Assembly: GCA_052145115.1 (NCBI GenBank)
Contig: JBKQPG010000015.1
Coordinates: forward strand, 62,001-126,000
Length of the DNA: 64,000 bases
Direction of reading: 5' to 3'
Origin: CAIVVT01 sp052145115
GTDB lineage: Bacteria > Acidobacteriota > Terriglobia > Bryobacterales > Bryobacteraceae
Shown here in pieces: positions 18,320 through 27,519 of this stretch. Made by a program: the position numbers and the translations under genes. Each line of letters begins with the position of its first letter. The stretch's first letter is position 1. The notes under the pieces are model-generated. The model searched no databases. It had not been told where the DNA came from and was given only the letters and a program-made list of their open reading frames with translations.

Positions 18320-19561
18320 ATGCTCTCCGCGCTCCTGCTGCTGGCGGCGCTCACCCAGCAGCCCAAACCCCGGCCGCCGGCCACCCCTGCGTCGGACCCG
18401 CTGGCCGAAGCGCAGAGCCAGCTGGACGCCGGCCATCCCCAGCAGGCCATCGTCATTCTCAAGGACCTGCTCGACAGGAACCCCGACAACTATGGAGTCT
18501 GGTTCGATCTGGGCGTGGCTTACGGCCTCGCCGGCCAGAACACCGAAGCCGCGGCCGCCTTCCGCAAGGTGCTGGCGCTGCAGCCGAACCTGTATGAGGC
18601 GCAGCTCAACTTCGGCCTCCTACTGCTGAAACAAAAACAGTACGGCGATGCGGCCGCATTGCTGACCCAGGCCGCGGCGCAGAAGCCGCGGGAAGCCCGT
18701 CCGCAACTCCTGCTCGGCCAGGCGCTGCTCGGCGCGGGCAAGCCCGCGGAGGCGGAGGCCCGCCTGCGCGCCGTCACCACGCTGGACCCCAGGCAGGCTG
18801 AAGCTTTTTTCCTGCTGGCCCGCGCCCTCGCGGCGCAGGAGAAATGGCCCGACGCAGCCGCCGCAATGACAAAGTACAACGAGTTGAAGCCGGCCGATAC
18901 TTCCGCCCAGTTGGAACTGGCGCAGTATCTCGAAAAGGCTAAGAAGCCGGCCGACGCCGCGGCCATCTATCGCCGGTTTCCGCATGATCCGGCCGCGCTG
19001 GAGCGCGCCGGCGTGCTGGCACTGGATCTGGGCGACACGAAACAGGCCGTCGCCAGCCTCACTGCCGCGCTGGCCCTGAGCCCGACGCCGGCGCTGCGCT
19101 ACGCATTGGCCCACGCGTTGAAGCTCGACGGACAGCCGGACAAGGCCATCGAGGTCGCGGCTCCGCTGGTCGGAGCGCAGCCGGACAATCTCGAACTGCG
19201 GATGTTCTATGGCCGGCTGCTGCGTGATCAGAAGCAGTATGCGCCCGCCGCGGAACAGTTCTCAGCGGCGACGAAGCTCAAGCCCGATTCGCTCGAGGCC
19301 TGGGATGAGCTGACCAGCATGCTGGTCCTCTTGAACAACTACCCGGCCGCGCTCGAGACGTTGGAAAAATCCAGGCAATTGGGCGGTGAGAACGCCGCCT
19401 ATTTCTGGTATCGTGCGATGATGCTGGATGCTCTCAAGCAGCCACAGCCGGCCCTGGAGAGCTACCAGCGCTTCCTGAGCCTGAGTAACGGCCAGCACCC
19501 CGACGAGGAGTGGAAAGCTCGGCAGAGGGTTCGCCTTCTGACGAGGGTACTGAACAAATGA
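18320..19561 (+). CDS. Exported tetratricopeptide-repeat protein
   Basis: The 413-residue product has a short N-terminal signal (MLSALLLLAALTQQ) followed by about ten TPR units covering the rest (for example NYGVWFDLGVAYGLAGQNTE and ALRYALAHALKLDGQPDKAI). TPR arrays form superhelical scaffolds for protein partners; the partner is unknown. The last codon overlaps the start of the next gene (ATGA), so it is the first gene of a three-gene operon of exported proteins. Confidence 0.8.
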   Translation: MLSALLLLAALTQQPKPRPPATPASDPLAEAQSQLDAGHPQQAIVILKDLLDRNPDNYGVWFDLGVAYGLAGQNTEAAAAFRKVLALQPNLYEAQLNFGLLLLKQKQYGDAAALLTQAAAQKPREARPQLLLGQALLGAGKPAEAEARLRAVTTLDPRQAEAFFLLARALAAQEKWPDAAAAMTKYNELKPADTSAQLELAQYLEKAKKPADAAAIYRRFPHDPAALERAGVLALDLGDTKQAVASLTAALALSPTPALRYALAHALKLDGQPDKAIEVAAPLVGAQPDNLELRMFYGRLLRDQKQYAPAAEQFSAATKLKPDSLEAWDELTSMLVLLNNYPAALETLEKSRQLGGENAAYFWYRAMMLDALKQPQPALESYQRFLSLSNGQHPDEEWKARQRVRLLTRVLNK

Positions 19562-19986
19562 GAGTCCTGGGCGCGTTGATTTGCTGCACGCTGTGCCTCG
19601 GAGCGGTCGACCTCGATGCGGTCCGCAAGGAGCCCGACTTGCAGAAGCGCTGCGAGCTGGCGCTGGACGCCGCGGTAGCGGCGCTGAAGGACGCGCGCGC
19701 GCTTCCGACCGAGGGCGGGTCGGTCGCCGACCTGAAGAAGGACATGGACATGATGGTGCAGGCCGTCGAATTGTCGCTCCAATCCCTGCGCGACACGGGT
19801 AAGCGCCCCAGCAAGCTGGGCAAGTATTACAAAAAGGGGGAGCTGCGCACGCGCAACATGCTGAGGCAGCTCGAGAACCTGGTGCAGGCGATCGCTTTCG
19901 ACAGCCGCCCGCCGGCGGAAAAGGCGCGCGACCGGCTGGTCGTGCTTCACGATGAGTTCCTGTTCGGAGTGATGAGCGGCCAGTGA
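19558..19986 (+). CDS. Small exported helical protein, unknown function
   Basis: A 142-residue product with a signal peptide (MRVLGALICCTLCLGAVDL) and a mainly helical body (residues 25-140). No family recognised. The start ATG overlaps the stop of the TPR gene by 4 bases, a sign of translational coupling, and an in-frame longer start inside that gene is rejected. The next gene begins 16 bases downstream. Context suggests it works with the TPR protein and the following helical protein. Confidence 0.7.
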   Translation: MRVLGALICCTLCLGAVDLDAVRKEPDLQKRCELALDAAVAALKDARALPTEGGSVADLKKDMDMMVQAVELSLQSLRDTGKRPSKLGKYYKKGELRTRNMLRQLENLVQAIAFDSRPPAEKARDRLVVLHDEFLFGVMSGQ

Positions 19987-20002
19987 GGCCGGCGAGGCAA
20001 AT

Positions 20003-20695
20003 ATGCTCCGCTTTCTGCTTCTCGCACTGTTTTGCGTGGCGCCAGTCGCGGCGCAGCGCGACTTCCTCACCGCCGACGAAGTGGACCGCTTGCGCGAGGC
20101 GCAGGAGCCCGACGACCGGATCAGGCTCTACCTGCTCCTGGCGCGCCAGCGCGTGGACCTGGTCACGCAACTCTTTGCCAAGGAAAAGGCCGGCCGCAGC
20201 ATTCTGATCCACGACACGCTCGACCAGTACACCCAGATCATCGACGCCATGGACACCGTGGTGGACGACGCGCTGGCCCACAAGCGGACCGTGACCGTGC
20301 TGCCCGCCATGGCCAAGACCGAGCGCGAGCTGCTGGCCAAGCTGCAGAAGCTCTCCGAAATTCACGCCGCCGATAAGGAGCGTTACCAGTTCAGCCTCGA
20401 ACAGGCGGTCGACGCTACCCGCGACAGCGCCGCGTTGTCCGAGCAAGACGTCAACCAGCGGGCGCACGAGGTCGAATCGCAACAACGCCAGATCGAAAAG
20501 CAGCACGAGGCCATGAGCGCGCCCGACCGCAAGTCGGAGAAGACCGAAGACCAGAAAAAAGCGGACGCCAATCCGAAGAAGCAGCCGTCGCTGCTGCGCA
20601 AGGGCGAGACGCTGGACCAGGCCAATCAGACCGACGATCAGAAGAAGAAGGACCAGGATAAGGATAAAGACAAGGACAAGGATAAGGATCAATAG
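20003..20695 (+). CDS. Exported helical protein with Lys/Asp repeat tail
   Basis: The 230-residue product has a signal peptide (residues 1-18), a long helical region of likely coiled-coil type (about 20-165) and a highly charged C-terminal tail ending in repeated DK pairs. The tail is encoded by a 6-bp repeat (GAYAAR) at about 20657-20688. No family recognised. Third gene of the operon that starts with the TPR gene. Its stop overlaps by 7 bases the stop of the convergent transporter gene. Confidence 0.7.
   Translation: MLRFLLLALFCVAPVAAQRDFLTADEVDRLREAQEPDDRIRLYLLLARQRVDLVTQLFAKEKAGRSILIHDTLDQYTQIIDAMDTVVDDALAHKRTVTVLPAMAKTERELLAKLQKLSEIHAADKERYQFSLEQAVDATRDSAALSEQDVNQRAHEVESQQRQIEKQHEAMSAPDRKSEKTEDQKKADANPKKQPSLLRKGETLDQANQTDDQKKKDQDKDKDKDKDKDQ
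20657..20688 (+). repeat. 6-bp tandem repeat coding for Asp-Lys pairs
   Basis: GATAAG/GACAAG-type units repeat about five times at the very end of the coding region. Slippage would add or remove Asp-Lys pairs without a frameshift. Confidence 0.7.
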
Positions 20696-21792
20696 CCCGG
20701 CGCCGGGCCCTCGCGCGCTGCCTGTAGCGCGTCCTCGCGCTCGTCCAGCATCTCTTTCAGGATCTTGACGAGCGCCGCCGTGACGCTGAACACCACTGGA
20801 CCCGCGATCACGCCCGCCAGCCCGAAATACTCCACCCCGCCGAGAATCGAAAGCACAATCAGCAGCGTGTTCATCGGCATGCGCCCGCGCAGCACGATGG
20901 GCCGCAGCACGTTGTCGCTCAGTCCGACCACTACCAACAGACACCACAGTGCCAGGATCAAAGCCCGGATCCAGTCCCCCGCGATGAGCAGCGCGGCCGC
21001 GCCCGGCACCCAGATCAGCGCCGTGCCCACCACGGGCATCAGCGAACAGATCGCCGCCACCACGCCCCACAACCACGGCGACGGCAGCCCCACGATGGCG
21101 AAGCCGATCCCGACCAGCGCTCCCTGCGCCGCCGCCACGGCCAGCGTTCCGTACACGTTGGCGCGGATCGCCTCACCCGCCGCGTCCAGCAGTTCCTCTA
21201 CCCGCCGCGCCGGCAGCGGAATCCATTCCACCGCCTGGGAGCGCAGACCCGCCGCCCCGCGGAAGAAGAAGTACAACGTCAGGAATGTGATTGCCGCCTC
21301 CAGCAGCGTCGACGACGCGTTCCCGAACAAAGCGCCGATGCGGCCCAGCGCCCCGTTGGCCGCGTCCTGCAGTCGGCTCGTCAGCGCCGCCTGGATGCTC
21401 GGCACGGGCATGCCGGTCGAGCGCGCCAGCCAGTCGATCGGGCGTTCGATGACTCCGGCAAACCAGGCGCTCCAGCCGCCCTGCAAGCGGCTCGATTCGG
21501 CCAGCGTGTGATACATGCTTTGGGCCTCGCGCGCCACGGTCACGGCGATAAACAGCACCGGACCCGCAATCAGCGCAATCATCGCCACGGTCGCCGCCAG
21601 CGCGGCCAGCCCGGGCCTGCGCCAGCGGCGCTCCAGCGCGGCATGGATTGGAAAGCCCGAGATGCCCAGCACGATCCCCAGAAAAATCCCGCTCCAGAAC
21701 GGCGCCGTCATCTGCCACACCAGGTACAGCGCAATCCCCAGCAGCACCCAGATCGTGATCAGCGCCACGCGCCGGTCCGGTTCGCGCGTCAT
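20689..21792 (-). CDS. AI-2E family (PerM-like) transporter
   Basis: The 367-residue membrane protein matches the AI-2E/PerM exporter family. It has paired N-terminal spans (about 9-40), a span near residue 60, a soluble segment with SRLQGGWSAWFAGVIERPID, and a C-terminal block of spans containing the family-typical SLMPVVGTALIWVPGA and LRPIVLRGRMPMNTLLIVLS. Members include the Na+/H+ antiporter type and TqsA; the substrate cannot be told. The ATG at 21792 overlaps the tsaE stop by 4 bases, placing it as the last gene of a seven-gene operon. It ends overlapping a convergent gene by 7 bases. Confidence 0.9.
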   Translation of the reverse strand: MTREPDRRVALITIWVLLGIALYLVWQMTAPFWSGIFLGIVLGISGFPIHAALERRWRRPGLAALAATVAMIALIAGPVLFIAVTVAREAQSMYHTLAESSRLQGGWSAWFAGVIERPIDWLARSTGMPVPSIQAALTSRLQDAANGALGRIGALFGNASSTLLEAAITFLTLYFFFRGAAGLRSQAVEWIPLPARRVEELLDAAGEAIRANVYGTLAVAAAQGALVGIGFAIVGLPSPWLWGVVAAICSLMPVVGTALIWVPGAAALLIAGDWIRALILALWCLLVVVGLSDNVLRPIVLRGRMPMNTLLIVLSILGGVEYFGLAGVIAGPVVFSVTAALVKILKEMLDEREDALQAAREGPAPGY

Positions 21793-22235
21793 CCCTCCAC
21801 CTCCTGCACTTCGATGCGCCGCGTCTCGGCGTCCCGCCGATCCTGGACGGACCCAATGCGAATCTCGATGCGACTCTTCGGCAGCACGGCGGGGAACCGT
21901 TCCGCCCATTCCAACAGCACCGCGGCCGGCCGCGCGAAAATCTCGTCCAGGCACAGGCCGTCGACCTCCGCCGCCGTCTCCAGCCGATACAGGTCGACGT
22001 GATACACCCTCACCGGATCGCCGTACTCGTGGATCAACGGAAACGTCGGGCTCGACACGTCCTCCGGCCGCGCCGCGCCGAAGCCCGCGGCCAGCCCCTT
22101 GGCCAGCGTCGTCTTGCCCGCGCCCAGTTCGCCGATCAACAGAATCGCCACCGGGACGCTCCACTCGGAGGCCAGGCGTTCGCCCAGTTCGATGGTCTCC
22201 TCTTCGGTCGCCGTGAAGTACAGTGCCCGTCTCAT
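21789..22235 (-). CDS. tsaE: tRNA threonylcarbamoyladenosine biosynthesis ATPase TsaE
   Basis: ATPase subunit of the TsaBDE complex that makes the t6A37 modification in ANN-decoding tRNAs. The 148-residue protein has a Walker A motif GELGAGKT (residues 35-42), the SSPTFPLIHEY segment and the HVDLYRL motif that are hallmarks of TsaE. It overlaps nnr by 4 bases upstream and the transporter by 4 bases downstream. The nnr-tsaE neighbourhood is seen in many bacteria. A longer in-frame start inside nnr is rejected. Confidence 0.93.
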   Translation of the reverse strand: MRRALYFTATEEETIELGERLASEWSVPVAILLIGELGAGKTTLAKGLAAGFGAARPEDVSSPTFPLIHEYGDPVRVYHVDLYRLETAAEVDGLCLDEIFARPAAVLLEWAERFPAVLPKSRIEIRIGSVQDRRDAETRRIEVQEVEG

Positions 22236-23713
22236 GCCCGCGCACTGCGGATGGCCGGCGGCAGATAGCGCAGCAGATCCATCGCCGAAAGGCTCATTTC
22301 GCCCATCTCCACCGCGCCCAGCTCGCCCGCCCGCCCGTGCAGCCATACCGCCGCCAGCACGGCCGCCTCGCGCCGCTCCGGAAATTGCGCCAACAGGCCG
22401 GCGATCAAGCCCGTCAGGATGTCGCCACTGCCCGCCGTCGCCATGGCCGGCGTGCCGGTCGGATTCACGTACACGCGGCCGTCCGGCAGCGCGATGACCG
22501 TGCGCTGCCCTTTGAGCACCACGACGCACGCGCGCTGTCTTGCCAGGCGCCGCGCGATGTCCACCCGCTCGGCCTGAATGTCGGCCACGCTGCCTCCCGT
22601 CAGGCGCGCCATCTCGCCCGGATGCGGCGTCAGAACGCGGAATCGCCCCGCGCCGTGGAACGGCGTCAGGGCCAGCGCATTCAGAGCATCCGCGTCCACC
22701 ACCATCGGCGTCGGCGCGGTGCTGAACAGCTTCCGCGCCAGGTCATTGCTCTCGTCCGTGCGGCCCAGGCCCGGACCCACCGCCAGCACATGGTGCGCGT
22801 CGATCTGGCCGATCGCGTCGGCCCATGCGGCGGTCATCAGCTCGGGCATCAGCGCCGTGACCGTCGAGCGCTCGCGGGCGTCGGTCGCCACCGTCACCAG
22901 GCCCGCCCCGGCCCGCAGCGCCGCCGCGCCGGCCATGGCCGCGGCGCCGCCCTTCCCTGGCCCGCCGCCGACCACGTGCACGTGGCTGAAGTTGCCTTTA
23001 TGCGCGCCTCGCGGCCGGTCCCGCAGCAGCTCGGCGAACATCGCCGGCTCCACCAGGTTCAGCCAGTGCGCCGCGTCGTTTTCAATCAGCGCCGGCGGAA
23101 TGCCGATCGGCGCCACGATCACTTCACCCGCCCGGTCACAAGTCGGCGGCAGAACAAGCTCCGCCTTGGGCGCGGCGAACGTAATCGTGTGCCCGGCGCG
23201 CACCGACTCGCCCTCCGGGTGCAGCCCCGACGGCACGTCCACGCTGACGATCCTGGCCAGCGGGAACGCGCTGTTGATCTCGCGGATCAGCTCCAGCGCC
23301 CGGCCTTCCGCTGGCCCTTTCAGCCCCGTGCCCAGCAGTGCGTCGACCACCACCGTCGCCGGCCGCATCTCGGGCGTGACCTGCAGCTCGCCCGCGATCC
23401 CCAGCGCCCGCAGCATCCCCCAGTTCGTCGCCGCGTCGCCCTGGAACTCCTCGCCCGGCGCTGCCAGCAACACGTGCAGCGACGCCGGATGGAACCGCGT
23501 CCACACCTGTCGCGCGATCACCAGCCCGTCGCCTCCGTTGTTGCCCTTGCCGCACACCACCACGATCCGCTGCCCGCCTAGCGGCGCGAACGTCCGCTCC
23601 AGGAATTCCGTCACCCGGCAGCCCGCGTTCTCCATCAGGATCAGCCCCGGGAAGCCTGCTTCCATCGCCGCGCGATCGACCTCGCGCATCTGTTCCGTGT
23701 TCAGAATCTTCAT
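22232..23713 (-). CDS. nnr: Bifunctional NAD(P)H-hydrate epimerase / ADP-dependent dehydratase
   Basis: Repairs hydrated NADH and NADPH. The 493-residue protein fuses the epimerase (YjeF_N, about residues 1-215, with GKGNNGGDGL at 55-64) to the ribokinase-like dehydratase (about 225-493). The dehydratase contains HVVGGGPGKGGAAAMAG, VGPGLGR, LTPHPGEMARL and the catalytic AGSGDILTG. Full-length fusion of normal size. The start overlaps the channel gene's stop by 4 bases and the stop overlaps tsaE by 4. Member of the lpxD-led operon. Confidence 0.95.
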   Translation of the reverse strand: MKILNTEQMREVDRAAMEAGFPGLILMENAGCRVTEFLERTFAPLGGQRIVVVCGKGNNGGDGLVIARQVWTRFHPASLHVLLAAPGEEFQGDAATNWGMLRALGIAGELQVTPEMRPATVVVDALLGTGLKGPAEGRALELIREINSAFPLARIVSVDVPSGLHPEGESVRAGHTITFAAPKAELVLPPTCDRAGEVIVAPIGIPPALIENDAAHWLNLVEPAMFAELLRDRPRGAHKGNFSHVHVVGGGPGKGGAAAMAGAAALRAGAGLVTVATDARERSTVTALMPELMTAAWADAIGQIDAHHVLAVGPGLGRTDESNDLARKLFSTAPTPMVVDADALNALALTPFHGAGRFRVLTPHPGEMARLTGGSVADIQAERVDIARRLARQRACVVVLKGQRTVIALPDGRVYVNPTGTPAMATAGSGDILTGLIAGLLAQFPERREAAVLAAVWLHGRAGELGAVEMGEMSLSAMDLLRYLPPAIRSARA

Positions 23714-24720
23714 GCCACCGCTCCCGTCACCCGGGCCTCCAACCGCTGCAGCGGCTCCTTCTCGCCCATGACAATCAGAAAGTCGCTGGCCTGCACTGCC
23801 GTCTCCGCCGACGGATTGAAGATCATCTCTCCGCTGGCCCGCCGGATCCCCAGCACGATCACCTTCATCTCGCTGCCGATTTTCAGCTCCGCCAGGCTCT
23901 TGCCCACCAGATCGCATCCGCCCAGCACTTCCACCTGCTCGAGGCTCACGCTCGGGCCCAGGTGCGTCGTCGCGAAGTCCAGAAACTGCCTCACGTGCGG
24001 CTTCAGCAGCGCTTGCGCCAGCCGCGTCCCGGTCATAGTGTACGGCGCGAACACCGCGTCCGCCCCCACCTGGCGCATCTTGCGTTCCGCTTCCTCCTCG
24101 GCCGCCCGCGCCGCCACCCGCAATGCCGGGTTCAGCGTCTTGGCCGAGATGACGGCGAACAGATTGTCCGCGTCCGTGGCCAGCGCCGCAATCAGCCCTG
24201 CGGCCCGCATGATGCCCGCCTCCTTCAACGTCTCGTCGCGCGTCGAATCCCCCAGCACGGCCAGGTACCCGTTCCGCACCGCCCACTCGACCCGGTCCTC
24301 GCTCCGGTCGATGATCAGCAGCCGCGCGCCGGCGTCGCGCAGCTCCTCCGCCGCGCCCCGCCCCACGCGCCCGCATCCGCAAACGATGAAATGGCCGCGC
24401 AACTGGTCGATCATTTTTCGCATCCTCCGCTTCTCCAGCAGGTGCCCGAGCTGCGCCTCGAGGATGCCCTGCGTCATCACCCCCATCGCCAGCAGCAGCG
24501 TCGACACGCTCAGCAGCAGGTAAAAGGAATTGAACACGCGCCCCGCCGTCGTCAGCGGCCGGATCTCCGCGTAGCCCACCGTCGTCATCGTGATCAGCGC
24601 CATGTAGAAGGCGTCGAACGCCGGGTAGCCCGCAACTACGACGAAACCCGCCGTCCCCACGCCCAGCGTCACCGCGATCGCGGTGGCCACAATCAGAATT
24701 CGCCGCATCACCCGGCTCAT
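23710..24720 (-). CDS. Two-TM potassium channel with RCK/TrkA domains
   Basis: The 336-residue product has a span (about 7-29), a pore helix and selectivity-filter segment (TMTTVGYAE, filter residues 47-51), a second span (about 63-85), an RCK Rossmann domain (IVCGCGRVGRG, about 112 onward) and a C-terminal TrkA-C domain (about 240-330). This is the layout of MthK/GsuK-like channels: four subunits form the pore and the RCK domains gate it by ligand. The filter reads TVGYA instead of the usual TVGYG, so conductance or selectivity may differ. Three bases separate it from the phosphatase gene upstream and it overlaps nnr by 4. Confidence 0.88.
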   Translation of the reverse strand: MSRVMRRILIVATAIAVTLGVGTAGFVVVAGYPAFDAFYMALITMTTVGYAEIRPLTTAGRVFNSFYLLLSVSTLLLAMGVMTQGILEAQLGHLLEKRRMRKMIDQLRGHFIVCGCGRVGRGAAEELRDAGARLLIIDRSEDRVEWAVRNGYLAVLGDSTRDETLKEAGIMRAAGLIAALATDADNLFAVISAKTLNPALRVAARAAEEEAERKMRQVGADAVFAPYTMTGTRLAQALLKPHVRQFLDFATTHLGPSVSLEQVEVLGGCDLVGKSLAELKIGSEMKVIVLGIRRASGEMIFNPSAETAVQASDFLIVMGEKEPLQRLEARVTGAVA

Positions 24721-24723
24721 GGC

Positions 24724-26691
24724 CTACAGCTTTCTGAGCACCAGCAGGGTCATATCGTCCTGCAGTTCGTCGGGGAACGCGGTCCAGCGCCGCACCGCGT
24801 CCACCACCTCGGCCGTGATCTCCGCGCCGTCCCGGTCGGCGTTGGCCACCAGCAGCTCCCGCAGCCGCTTCTCGCCGAAGTCCTCTCCGTACTCGTTCTC
24901 CGGCTCGGTGATGCCGTCTGTGTACAGCGCCAGCAGGTCCCCGCTGCACAGCTCCAGCCGGCTCTCGTTGTAGCGCGCGAACGGAAACGCCCCCACCACC
25001 ATGCCGTTGGTGTCGAGTGTCGACGCCTGCCCGTTGCGCACCAGGATCGGCGGCAGGTGCCCCGCGTTGACGTACGTGAGCTGGCTCGTCCTGTCGTCGT
25101 ACAGGCTGAAGAAAAACGTCGCGTACTTTTCCGGCGCCGTGGAGGCGTAAACCTGCTGGTTCAGGTTCGAAATCAGGCTCGCTGCGTTCAGGCCCTCCGC
25201 CCGCCCCGCCTTGATCGCCTCGCTCCACTGCCGCAACTGGCTGCGCATCGACGATTGCAGCGTCGCCATCAGCAGCGCCGCCGAGATGCCCTTGCCCGCC
25301 ACGTCGCCGATCGCCAGCGCCAGCCGGTGCTCGCTGATTTTCTGATAGTCGTAATAATCGCCCGAGACCATCCGCGCAGCCTCGCACACCGAGTCCAGCC
25401 GCAGCGATCCCAGCCCCTGAATCGGCTTCGGATGGAGCTGGCTCTGGACCTCGCGCGCAATCTCCAGCTCGGCCCGCAGCCGCTGCCGCTCCTTCTCCCC
25501 TTCCAGAAACTGGCCCAGGTTTTCGGTCATGCGGTTGAACGACCGGCTCAACTCCGCCAGTTGGTCGTTGCCCTGCACCGCGATGCGGTGGCTCAGGTCG
25601 CCGTGCATCACACGCTGCGTCCCCTCGTGCAGTGCGTCCACCGCCACCATGATTGTGCGCGTGAGGCTGATTCCGATCCAGAACGAAATGGCCTCCACAA
25701 TCAGGAACCCTACGGCGAATGCCCCCAACTCCACCAGCAGCAGCTCATTGCCGGTCGTCGTGCTCGGTTGCCGGAAGACCACGCCATACACCGCCGACAT
25801 CCGCGTCCGCGTTCCCAGCACCGCCTCGGTCAGCTGCTTCGGATCCTCCCATAGCTGCACCGGCATCGGGTTGCCCCAGTTGATTTCCCGGTCCAGCGGA
25901 TTCACCGCCGCCGTTGTGACGTTGTCCGGCGCGGGTGGCTCGCCCTCCACCGGCGCATGCAGCCGCGCCGGCGGCGTCTCCCCCCGCCGGCTGACCAGAA
26001 CCCGCAGCCGGATCTCGCCCAATCCCGGCGCCAGCGACTGCAGGAACGCCCGCGTCACGGGCACGATCACCGCCACGTCGACGCCCTCGCCCACCGCGTG
26101 CGCCCACAGGTTATACTCGCCGTCCTTCAGCAGCAGGCCCGCGCACTCGCCGTGCCCCAGCGGCGGCGCCTCGTGATGGATGCCCTCCGGCCAGCCGTGC
26201 ACCCGCCCGCCCCGCTCCCGCACCACCACCCGCGCGCCCGGGTAGCGCTCGCGGTAGAACATGCCCGCCCGCCGCAGCGCGTCGGCCCTCATCTCCTCGG
26301 GCACGTGCGCCAGCGCCTGCGCCGATTGCCGTAGCACCTCGATCCGCCTGTCGATCTCCGTCTGCAGCAGGTACCCGCTCACCTGGCTCGCCACCGCCAG
26401 CGCTCCCATTTCGATCAGGATCGCCAGCAGCACGATCGGCACCACCGCGATGAACAGGTACGCCACCAGCAGCCGCTTGCGCAGCCACCAGATCTGCTTG
26501 CGCGCCTGCCGCACCCCGGCCCGCAGGATCACGAACGAGCCCAGCCCGCCCGTGACCACCCACACCACCAGCCACGCTGCGTCGCCCAGCCGCGCCGGCA
26601 GCCCGCTCAGCGCCACCGCCAGCAACACCGCCAACACGCGCTCCGCCCAGCCGACATGCTTCAGCCAGCCGCGCCAGCCTTCTTGCGCCAT
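24724..26691 (-). CDS. Membrane-bound PP2C-type phosphatase, RsbU/SpoIIE family, with HAMP
   Basis: The 655-residue protein has three N-terminal spans (about 18-33, 40-58 and 73-95), an extracytoplasmic sensor region (about 100-310), a fourth span (about 318-345), a HAMP domain (to about 400) with a coiled linker, and a C-terminal PP2C-like phosphatase (about 435-655). The metal-binding motifs are present: SGDYYDY, GDVAGKG, YTDGITE and DDMTLLV. Proteins of this type dephosphorylate anti-anti-sigma factors and thereby switch on stress sigma factors; no such partner is in the window. It precedes the K+ channel by 3 bases. Confidence 0.9.
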   Translation of the reverse strand: MAQEGWRGWLKHVGWAERVLAVLLAVALSGLPARLGDAAWLVVWVVTGGLGSFVILRAGVRQARKQIWWLRKRLLVAYLFIAVVPIVLLAILIEMGALAVASQVSGYLLQTEIDRRIEVLRQSAQALAHVPEEMRADALRRAGMFYRERYPGARVVVRERGGRVHGWPEGIHHEAPPLGHGECAGLLLKDGEYNLWAHAVGEGVDVAVIVPVTRAFLQSLAPGLGEIRLRVLVSRRGETPPARLHAPVEGEPPAPDNVTTAAVNPLDREINWGNPMPVQLWEDPKQLTEAVLGTRTRMSAVYGVVFRQPSTTTGNELLLVELGAFAVGFLIVEAISFWIGISLTRTIMVAVDALHEGTQRVMHGDLSHRIAVQGNDQLAELSRSFNRMTENLGQFLEGEKERQRLRAELEIAREVQSQLHPKPIQGLGSLRLDSVCEAARMVSGDYYDYQKISEHRLALAIGDVAGKGISAALLMATLQSSMRSQLRQWSEAIKAGRAEGLNAASLISNLNQQVYASTAPEKYATFFFSLYDDRTSQLTYVNAGHLPPILVRNGQASTLDTNGMVVGAFPFARYNESRLELCSGDLLALYTDGITEPENEYGEDFGEKRLRELLVANADRDGAEITAEVVDAVRRWTAFPDELQDDMTLLVLRKL

Positions 26692-26730
26692 TCGGTATCA
26701 GAGTATCCGATCGGCCCCCGCCGCGGGCGT

Positions 26731-27519
26731 TCAGATCCGTGAACGCGCGATGTCCGGCAGGTCGTCGGCGTGCCGCACCTGCTCCGGCTGCAGATAGTTC
26801 GCCGTCAGAAACAGCTTCAACGCCGTCAGCGCCGGTTTCGGTTCGTCCACGTAGCGGAACAGGTTGAGATCCCGCTCCGCAATCATCCCGTGCCGCAGCA
26901 ACGCCTCGAAATTGATGATCTCCTTCCAATACTCGCTGCCGTACAGCAGAATCATCATCGGCTTCTCGAGCTTCTCGGTCTGCATCAGCGTCAGCAGTTC
27001 CGTCATCTCGTCCAGCGTCCCGAATCCGCCCGGAAATACCACCAGCGCCTTGGCCAGGTACGCGAACCAGAACTTGCGCATGAAGAAGTAGTGGAACTCG
27101 AAGTTCAGCTCCGGCGTAAGATACGGGTTCGGCCGCTGCTCGAACGGCAGCCCGATGTTCAGGCCGATGCTGATGCCCCCCGCGTCGTGCGCCCCCCGGT
27201 TGGCCGCTTCCATGATGCCCGGCCCGCCGCCCGTGCACACCGCGAAGCGCCGCGTCGGCGGCTCCAGAGCGTCGCTCCACTCCGTCAGCAGCCGCGCCAG
27301 CTCGCGCGCGTCGTCGTAGTACTTCCCCATCGGCCCATCCGCGGCCAGCCTCGCCGAGCCGAAGAACACGATCGTGTCCCGCACCTTGTACCGCCCCAGC
27401 CGGTCCAGCGGCTCCAGGTATTCGGCCAGAATGCGCAGGCTCCGCGCCGACCAGCTTTCCATGAAGCGCGCATTCTGGTACGCCAGCGATCCCCGCGACT
27501 GCTCCTGCATTTCGCTCAT
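26731..27519 (-). CDS. LOG family protein (nucleotide 5'-monophosphate nucleosidase type)
   Basis: The 262-residue protein carries both LOG (Lonely Guy) signatures: GGGPGIMEA (residues 97-105) and PGGFGTLDE (163-171). Members hydrolyse nucleoside 5'-monophosphates to the base and ribose 5-phosphate; some release cytokinins and others act in purine salvage. The active-site residues appear intact, so activity is likely though the preferred nucleotide is unknown. The start ATG at 27519 overlaps the lpxD stop by 4 bases; a longer frame runs through lpxD and is not used. Confidence 0.9.
   Translation of the reverse strand: MSEMQEQSRGSLAYQNARFMESWSARSLRILAEYLEPLDRLGRYKVRDTIVFFGSARLAADGPMGKYYDDARELARLLTEWSDALEPPTRRFAVCTGGGPGIMEAANRGAHDAGGISIGLNIGLPFEQRPNPYLTPELNFEFHYFFMRKFWFAYLAKALVVFPGGFGTLDEMTELLTLMQTEKLEKPMMILLYGSEYWKEIINFEALLRHGMIAERDLNLFRYVDEPKPALTALKLFLTANYLQPEQVRHADDLPDIARSRI

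Noticed and set aside
14369..18436. A minus-strand frame of over 1,300 codons covering uvrA and mutY
   Set aside because: Only the last 336 codons (mutY) are real. The rest is the mirror of uvrA and stays open because of high GC and strong third-position bias.
22223..25854. Long plus-strand frames opposite nnr, the K+ channel and the phosphatase
   Set aside because: Translations are Arg/His/Gln-rich and featureless, while the minus strand holds clear families with overlapping start and stop codons.
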